Origin: Gymnogyps californianus
Lineage: Eukaryota; Chordata; Aves; Accipitriformes; Cathartidae
Length of the DNA: 64,000 nucleotides
Direction of reading: 5' to 3'
NCBI RefSeq assembly: GCF_018139145.2
Contig: NC_059481.1
Location: 10,094,368-10,158,367 of the forward strand
A program made the position numbers and the translations under genes. Below the pieces are notes generated by a model. It was given only the letters and a program-made list of their open reading frames with translations. It had not been told where the DNA came from and ran no database searches. Shown piece by piece: positions 62,597-64,000 of this stretch (positions are counted from its first letter, which is position 1; every line of letters starts with the position of its first letter).

Positions 62597-62668
62597 CTTT
62601 CCTTTTTTTCTCCTGAAACTGTATTTTTGGTCAATCTTTCCTTTTTTTCCTGAAACTGTATTTTTGGT
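62597..62668. repeat. Two-copy tandem duplication, 39-bp period
   Basis: The phrase 'ctttcctttttttctcctga' continuing 'aactgtatttttggt' (62597-62631) recurs at 62636-62668 with only a two-base deletion in the T/C run. The near-identity of the copies suggests a recent local duplication or slippage event. Confidence 0.9.
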
Positions 62669-64000
62669 TCTGTTAATCCAGCTTCTTCAGGTATTACCTC
62701 TTTTCATGCTTGTGTGACACATTAGCTGAGAGAGAGAATTAGTGTAACTGAGGTTCTTGTACAATCTTAAGCTACATACCCTGCAAAGTGACTCTGATGC
62801 TTTTGTTAATTTGCAGAGATAATAGTTTCAAGGGAATTTTTGCTGAAATTGTGACTGAATTTTTTGTTGATGCAAAGAGTTGGACTCTTATTTTAAATCT
62901 GATCTGAGAGCCAGTACTCTGCGTTTGGCCTAGGTACAGGTGACACTTTTTGGCTTGCTGCATTATACTTAAGTTAGTAAATCTCATTGAATGTTTTAAA
63001 AGTAATTACCATTTTATCAGAAAATGTGGTTTACTAGAAAACTACATAATAGTGAAGGGTTTTCACCCTAGGCCATATGTGCATATGCAGACCATATGTG
63101 TATCCAGTGATTGAGCACAGGCTCTCAGTATTACCTTTCATACTTTCATAAACTTGGTATTCACGTTATTGACCATGCTAAGAGCTTTTTTGCCACTAGG
63201 CAATATTTTGCCAAATATGCAGTGTGAGAGAAGACTGGGGGAAATGGAGTCCTGCTTCCTCTGTGCTGGATGCTGGTTTAGCTGGATAAATGGGGGAGCT
63301 TGTCGGAAGCTGTGTCCCCATCTGTAAGGGGCACCACTTACTGATCTCTCCTGTTCTGGGGGCTAGAGGAGGGCAGAGGGTGGCTTCCAGGCTGAACAGC
63401 AGGAGGAGGACAAGACATCCCAGAGGGTACTGGGCTTCACTTTTCTCTGCCTGCTGTTCAGAGTTAAGGTGTAGAGATCCTGGCAGTTCATAGAGCATGG
63501 AGATGGTCTGTGAAAGTGAATCTAAGGTTGTTACTATGGGAAAGTGAGTGTTACCTCATGGCAATGAACTGCTAACTTGGACTACAGTCTGCTTTAAGGC
63601 TATAAATGATTTTCGGTCTTGGAGACGTAATGGGAAGTTCAGCTGCTGGGCCGTGCTTTCAGAGTACAGCATTAGGAGGATACGTACAGTTTGCAGTAAA
63701 AATCTTTCAAGAAAGAAGATTTTAAACTAAAATTTTTTTCCACAAAAGTTGATTTGAAGGGAGGAAGGGAAGTTTAAAGAGAAAATGTAAATGGGTTTGA
63801 ATATTCCATGGCTCAGGTTTGTTCCTTAAAGCTGTTATGGTATTTGGAATGTGTTAAAAAGGTGGGGCAAAAATTCTGAAAGCTCCTCTAAAAAGGACAA
63901 TTAAAACTGAAAAGCAAATTACAATATAAGTTTCTTCTTTTACATTAACTACAATAAATCAGTACAGATACAACTTACCAACAGGTTTTAAATGTATTTG
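62669..64000. other. Non-coding DNA, no gene seen
   Basis: AT-rich, with a small direct repeat CCATATGTG at 63073-63081 and 63092-63100. The 63,196-63,498 part is GC-richer and open on both strands without recognisable content. Confidence 0.55.

Noticed and set aside
1..64000. Chicken-type CR1 LINE 3' ends (tandem 'attctatgat' and 'ggactagatgatc'), in either orientation
   Set aside because: None seen by eye. Internal CR1 fragments cannot be excluded without a library search.
1..64000. tRNA, rRNA, CRISPR arrays, intact endogenous retroviruses, mitochondrial insertions
   Set aside because: No cloverleaf with A/B boxes (the only B-box-like string is inside the MIR-like SINE), no regularly spaced repeats, no paired long terminal repeats or polymerase motifs, and no mitochondrial-like coding blocks were seen.

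Overview
The window reads as vertebrate nuclear DNA, most probably from a bird (another sauropsid is possible). It is AT-rich and poor in CpG. Every frame is broken by stops every few dozen codons, the longest open frame is only 171 codons, and there are no operons, ribosome binding sites or other bacterial features. No Alu- or L1-like sequence is visible. The recognisable interspersed repeats are old, heavily decayed elements of types I remember from bird, crocodile and turtle genomes: a MIR-like SINE, a LINE/SINE 3' tail, and short palindromic elements carrying phrases such as 'gtaactgaga' and 'aggatca'. These family assignments are from memory and were not searched.

Layout. Positions 1-10,500 are AT-rich non-coding DNA with one long TTCTC pentanucleotide array (2219-2409). 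At 10574-10672 lies the best coding-exon candidate: a textbook polypyrimidine tract and AG, a 99-base segment open in one frame with four CpGs, and a CAG|GTGAGA donor. From 10,700 to 26,000 there is non-coding DNA with simple repeats and a T/C homopolymer tract (19281-19327). From 26,000 to 31,000 there are two ancient retroelement copies (26340-26500 minus, 28340-28560 plus) and further splice-bounded segments (27974-28069, 30716-30754 and, on minus, 26028-26139). From 33,000 to 49,000 there is a scatter of decayed palindromic repeats (35652, 37107, 39071, 46320, 48975), several perfect inverted repeats and two identical T16-CCTGAAG tracts. Another splice-bounded open segment is at 52708-52799, and a three-copy 21-bp tandem repeat is at 55649-55711. 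From 58,860 to about 60,150 there is an abrupt GC-rich block followed by a splice-bounded, non-open segment that could be a non-coding RNA exon. The right end (60,150-64,000) holds purine-rich and G/C-run DNA and a 39-bp-period duplication.

Interpretation. The window is either intergenic, or lies in the very long introns (and possibly the 3' part) of one plus-strand gene whose product I do not recognise. The candidate exons can be chained in compatible reading phases in more than one way, but phases agree by chance about one time in three. No complete gene, tRNA, rRNA, CRISPR array, intact transposon or endogenous virus was seen, and I found no convincing new biological system. The most useful things to check are the exon at 10574-10672, its possible partners, and the GC-rich block at 58,860-60,150.
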